Shown here: positions 61,381-64,000 of the stretch, in pieces
Position numbering within the stretch: the first letter of the stretch is position 1
Layout: the number at the start of each line of letters is the position of its first letter
Source of the DNA: RPRB01 sp035519675
GTDB lineage: Bacteria; Myxococcota; Myxococcia; Myxococcales; Myxococcaceae
Direction: 5' to 3'
NCBI GenBank assembly: GCA_035519675.1
Contig: DATIWB010000099.1
Span: 1 to 64,000 of the forward strand
Length of the DNA: 64,000 nt
The notes under the pieces: generated by a model
Database searches by the model: none
The model's input: the letters and a program-made list of their open reading frames with translations, nothing else
Told to the model about the DNA's origin: nothing
Position numbers and translations under genes: made by a program

Positions 61381-64000
61381 ATGGCAGCACGGGTCGACAG
61401 CTCGGTCCTCCTCAGGACCCTGGAGAAGGCCGACCACCCGCTGGGGGTGGCGGAGCTGCTCCGCGCCCTAGGCCTTCATGACGGCCAGCGCACCGAGGTG
61501 AAGCGGGCGATGCAGGAGCTGGTGAAGGAAGGCCGGGTCGAGCGGTCCGGGGAGCGCTTCTCGATTCACGGGCGCCGCCCGCAGACCAGGGATGGTCAGC
61601 CGCACCCGAGCGGCTCCCGAGGGGGCAAGGTGCTCGAGGGCACGCTCAGCGTGCACCGCGACGGCTTCGGCTTCGTCGACGTGGGCACGGAGGAAGACGT
61701 CTTCGTCCCGCCGCACGAGGCCAGGCGCGCGCTCGACGGTGACCGGGTGAAGGTGGAGCTCGTCACCGCCCGCGGGCGCTCGGAAGGGCGCATCGTGGGC
61801 GTGGTCGGCCGCCAGCGCGAGGCGCTGGTGGGCACCTATGTCGAGCGGGGCGGGAACGAGGCCCTGGTCCGGCCGAACGATCCGTCCTTGCCGGCGCCGG
61901 TCCGGGTGCCGCGCACACAGCTCGCCCGCGACGGCGACGTGGTGACGGTGCGCCTGGGCGTGGGGGCGGACCTGCTGCCTCCGGGCGGTCTGGTGGGCGA
62001 GGTCACCGGTTCGCTCGGGCGCCCCGGCGATCCGTCCCAGGACGTGCTGGCCATCGTCTTCGGCCAGGGCTTCTCCGAGGCGTTCCCGCCCGAGGTGATG
62101 GACGAGGCGGACCGGGTGCCGCTGCACGTGCCGGCGACCGAGCTGCACGACGGTCAGCGGAAGGACCTCCGCGCGCTCTCGCTGGTGACCATCGACGGGG
62201 CGGACGCCCGTGACTTCGACGATGCGGTGTACGCCGAGGAGCAACCCGGCGATGCGACGCGGCTCTGGGTGGCCATCGCCGACGTGAGCCACTACGTCCG
62301 CCCGGGCTCGGCGCTGGACTCCGAGGCCTTCCGGCGCGGGACGTCGGTCTACCTTCCGGACCGCGTCCTGCCGATGTTGCCCGAGCGGCTGTCGAACGGG
62401 ATCTGCTCCCTGCGACCGGACGAGGACCGCCTGTGCCTGGTGGCCGAGATGGTGTTCGACCGCGAGGGCCGTCGGACCGCGAGCGACATCTATCCGGCGG
62501 TGATGCGGAGCGCCGCCCGCTGCACCTACGAGGACGTCCAGCGGGTGCTGGACGGGGAGCCGCTCCCCCACCGCGACCGGTTCCGGCCGCTCTTCCAGCG
62601 ACTGCAGCGTCTGGGACGCACGCTGCGCAAGGTCCGGGAGCAGCGCGGGGCCATCGACTTCGACCTCCCGGAGACCCGGCCCGAGCTGGACGAGCAGGGC
62701 CGGCCGGTCCGGATGGCCCGGCGCGAGCGGAAGGAGAGCCACCGCATCGTCGAGGACTGCATGCTGGCCGCGAACGAGGCGGTCGCGGCGTACTTCCAGG
62801 AGCGGGGGTTGCCTTCCGTCTACCGGTTCCACGGCGAGCCGGATCCGGACAAGCTGGCCGCCTTCGCCGAGCTGGCCCGGGCGCACGGCTTCACCGTGCC
62901 CGGCAAGGGCGAGCCGACGTCGCGGGAGCTGAACCTCTTCATGAGCGGGCTGGTCGGACACCCCGGTCAGCGGGCGCTGAACCAGCTGCTGCTGCGGTCG
63001 ATGATGCAGGCGGTGTACTCGCCGGATCAGGTCGGCCACTACGGGCTCGGCGCGGAGGAGTACCTCCACTTCACCTCGCCCATCCGCCGCTACCCGGACC
63101 TCCTGGTCCACCGGCTCCTCCGCGCCCACTGGGAGCGGAGCCAGCACCCGCGCTCGGAGCGCGAGCTGGAGCGGGAGCTGGAGGAGCTCCGCCGCGCGGC
63201 GGAGCACAGCTCGGCGCGCGAGCGGGCGGCGATGAAGTGCGAGCGTGAGGTGAACTCGCTCTACGCCTGCCTGTTGATGGAGGACCGGGTGGGGGAGGAG
63301 TTCTCGGCCACGGTGTCCTCGCTGGCCGACTTTGGATTCTTCGTCGAGCTGGACACCGAGCACGTGGAGGGCCTGGTGCGCGCCGACGACCTCGGCCCCG
63401 GGCACCGGCTGGTGGTGGGCGCGCTGGTCTGGCCGACCGGGCGGCGGGTGCAGGTGGGCCAGGCGCTCACGGTGCGTCTGGCGAGCGTCAGCGTGCCGCG
63501 ACGCCAGATGGACTTCGACGTGGTGGCCTTCGCCGGGGAGCGGCCGTCGCGCCGCCGCGGCGGCTCCGAGCGGGAGGCAGAGCGCCCGGGCCAGAAGCGG
63601 AGAGCGGGCCGCGAGCAGCCCCTCCCGCAGCTCCGGGGCAAGGGGCGGGGAGGCCGCGAACTGCCGCGCGGCGAGCGCACCCAGCCGCATGCCCGAGGGC
63701 GGGCGGACGAGCGCGGACGGGGGCATCCCGAGGAGCGGCGGCGGGGAGAGGGCCGGCATCCGCCGGACAAGGTGCCGCCGGCGCGCCTCGGCGTCCGCGC
63801 CGGGACGAAGCGCGAAGGTCGCCCCGACACCAAGGTTCATGGAGGCGCTCAGCGCACGGAGCGACCCGCCCCGGAGGCATCTGCCTCGGCCCACCCGGGA
63901 TTCGACCGGCTGCGCGCCCTGTCCGAGCAGAAACGGCGGGGAGGACGGGGCCGGGCCGAGCGCCCGGGCGGGGCGGGGACTCCCCCGGGGCGTGGGGACC
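61381..64000 (+). CDS. rnr: Ribonuclease R (right edge, incomplete)
   Basis: 873 codons visible, still open at the window edge. ATG 61381 with GGCGAGGAG upstream. An N-terminal winged helix (LLRTLEKADHPLGVAELLRALG), cold-shock domains (RDGFGFVDVGTEEDVFVPP), the RNB exonuclease core (LVTIDGADARDFDDAVYA near 270, then DVSHYVRPGSALDSEA, LCSLRPDE-type and HFTSPIRRYPDLLVHR) and an S1 domain (SSLADFGFFVEL) are in order. It degrades structured RNA 3' to 5'. After about residue 720 comes an Arg/Gly-rich basic tail of at least 150 residues. Confidence 0.95.
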   Translation, partial: MAARVDSSVLLRTLEKADHPLGVAELLRALGLHDGQRTEVKRAMQELVKEGRVERSGERFSIHGRRPQTRDGQPHPSGSRGGKVLEGTLSVHRDGFGFVDVGTEEDVFVPPHEARRALDGDRVKVELVTARGRSEGRIVGVVGRQREALVGTYVERGGNEALVRPNDPSLPAPVRVPRTQLARDGDVVTVRLGVGADLLPPGGLVGEVTGSLGRPGDPSQDVLAIVFGQGFSEAFPPEVMDEADRVPLHVPATELHDGQRKDLRALSLVTIDGADARDFDDAVYAEEQPGDATRLWVAIADVSHYVRPGSALDSEAFRRGTSVYLPDRVLPMLPERLSNGICSLRPDEDRLCLVAEMVFDREGRRTASDIYPAVMRSAARCTYEDVQRVLDGEPLPHRDRFRPLFQRLQRLGRTLRKVREQRGAIDFDLPETRPELDEQGRPVRMARRERKESHRIVEDCMLAANEAVAAYFQERGLPSVYRFHGEPDPDKLAAFAELARAHGFTVPGKGEPTSRELNLFMSGLVGHPGQRALNQLLLRSMMQAVYSPDQVGHYGLGAEEYLHFTSPIRRYPDLLVHRLLRAHWERSQHPRSERELERELEELRRAAEHSSARERAAMKCEREVNSLYACLLMEDRVGEEFSATVSSLADFGFFVELDTEHVEGLVRADDLGPGHRLVVGALVWPTGRRVQVGQALTVRLASVSVPRRQMDFDVVAFAGERPSRRRGGSEREAERPGQKRRAGREQPLPQLRGKGRGGRELPRGERTQPHARGRADERGRGHPEERRRGEGRHPPDKVPPARLGVRAGTKREGRPDTKVHGGAQRTERPAPEASASAHPGFDRLRALSEQKRRGGRGRAERPGGAGTPPGRGD

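Overview
The window is about 70% GC with tightly packed genes, GTG starts, and many ATGA/GTGA/TGATG stop-start overlaps. It looks like a chromosomal segment of a Myxococcota (Deltaproteobacteria-type) bacterium. Reasons: a tilS-ftsH-folP-glmM-pdxJ-acpS-nnr-tsaE housekeeping block, a PilT-type motility ATPase, PilZ and HD-GYP proteins, Asp/Ala/Gly-rich lipoproteins, and a pair of small ribbon-helix-helix proteins of a type I associate with myxobacteria. No prophage, insertion sequence, rRNA operon or CRISPR array is visible. The species cannot be named from this sequence.

Layout. 1-2349: lysine 5,6-aminomutase pathway operon (kamD, cut by the left edge, then kamE, kal, kce). 2354-7913: a conserved hypothetical, a SUKH protein, an acyl-CoA carboxyltransferase, an EEP-family hydrolase and a long PilT-like ATPase. 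7942-8724: two tandem RHH proteins and, upstream of them on the minus strand, a promoter-to-terminator unit that looks like an unannotated small RNA or attenuated leader. 8772-20563: housekeeping block (tilS, ftsH, folP, acs, glmM, pdxJ, acpS, nnr, tsaE). 20630-23656: a hypothetical, a scar made of two gene remnants, a slipin and a class II glutamine amidotransferase. 23860-26911: histidine degradation (hutU, hutI). 27047-29368: grpE-like, HtrA protease, small hypothetical. 29388-33372: Tat solute-binding protein, secreted hypothetical, PilZ protein, glutamate dehydrogenase. 33558-43839: mostly envelope and secreted proteins (double DUF1080 lipoprotein, Ig-repeat/beta-helix lipoprotein, DUF1684 protein, outer-membrane protein, 5'-nucleotidase, lipoprotein), with dapB and a tRNA-Thr between. 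43847-46455: Ddl-like ATP-grasp ligase with a zinc peptidase. 46523-50991: thiamine genes thiC (behind a TPP riboswitch) and thiO flanking an HD-GYP response regulator. 51274-57175: lipoate/2-oxoacid dehydrogenase operon (lpd, lipA, E2, an unusual zinc-finger/P-loop protein, a lipB-Nudix fusion). 57224-60024: MBL hydrolase, ribA, moeA on the minus strand. 60123-64000: a Lys-rich-tailed hypothetical and RNase R, which runs off the right edge.

How the genes work together. Lysine, glutamate and histidine catabolism (kam/kal/kce, gdh, hut) feed acyl-CoA and 2-oxoglutarate metabolism. lpd/E2/lipA/lipB supply a lipoylated dehydrogenase whose E1 is not in the window. ftsH, htrA, grpE and rnr cover protein and RNA quality control. 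The most interesting items are: the candidate minus-strand small RNA at 8489-8724; a ribosome-binding-site-sequestering structured leader in front of the Ig-repeat lipoprotein (39348-39500); the TPR/ClpX-like zinc finger/P-loop protein inside the lipoate operon; the LipB-Nudix fusion; and the switching arms of the TPP riboswitch.
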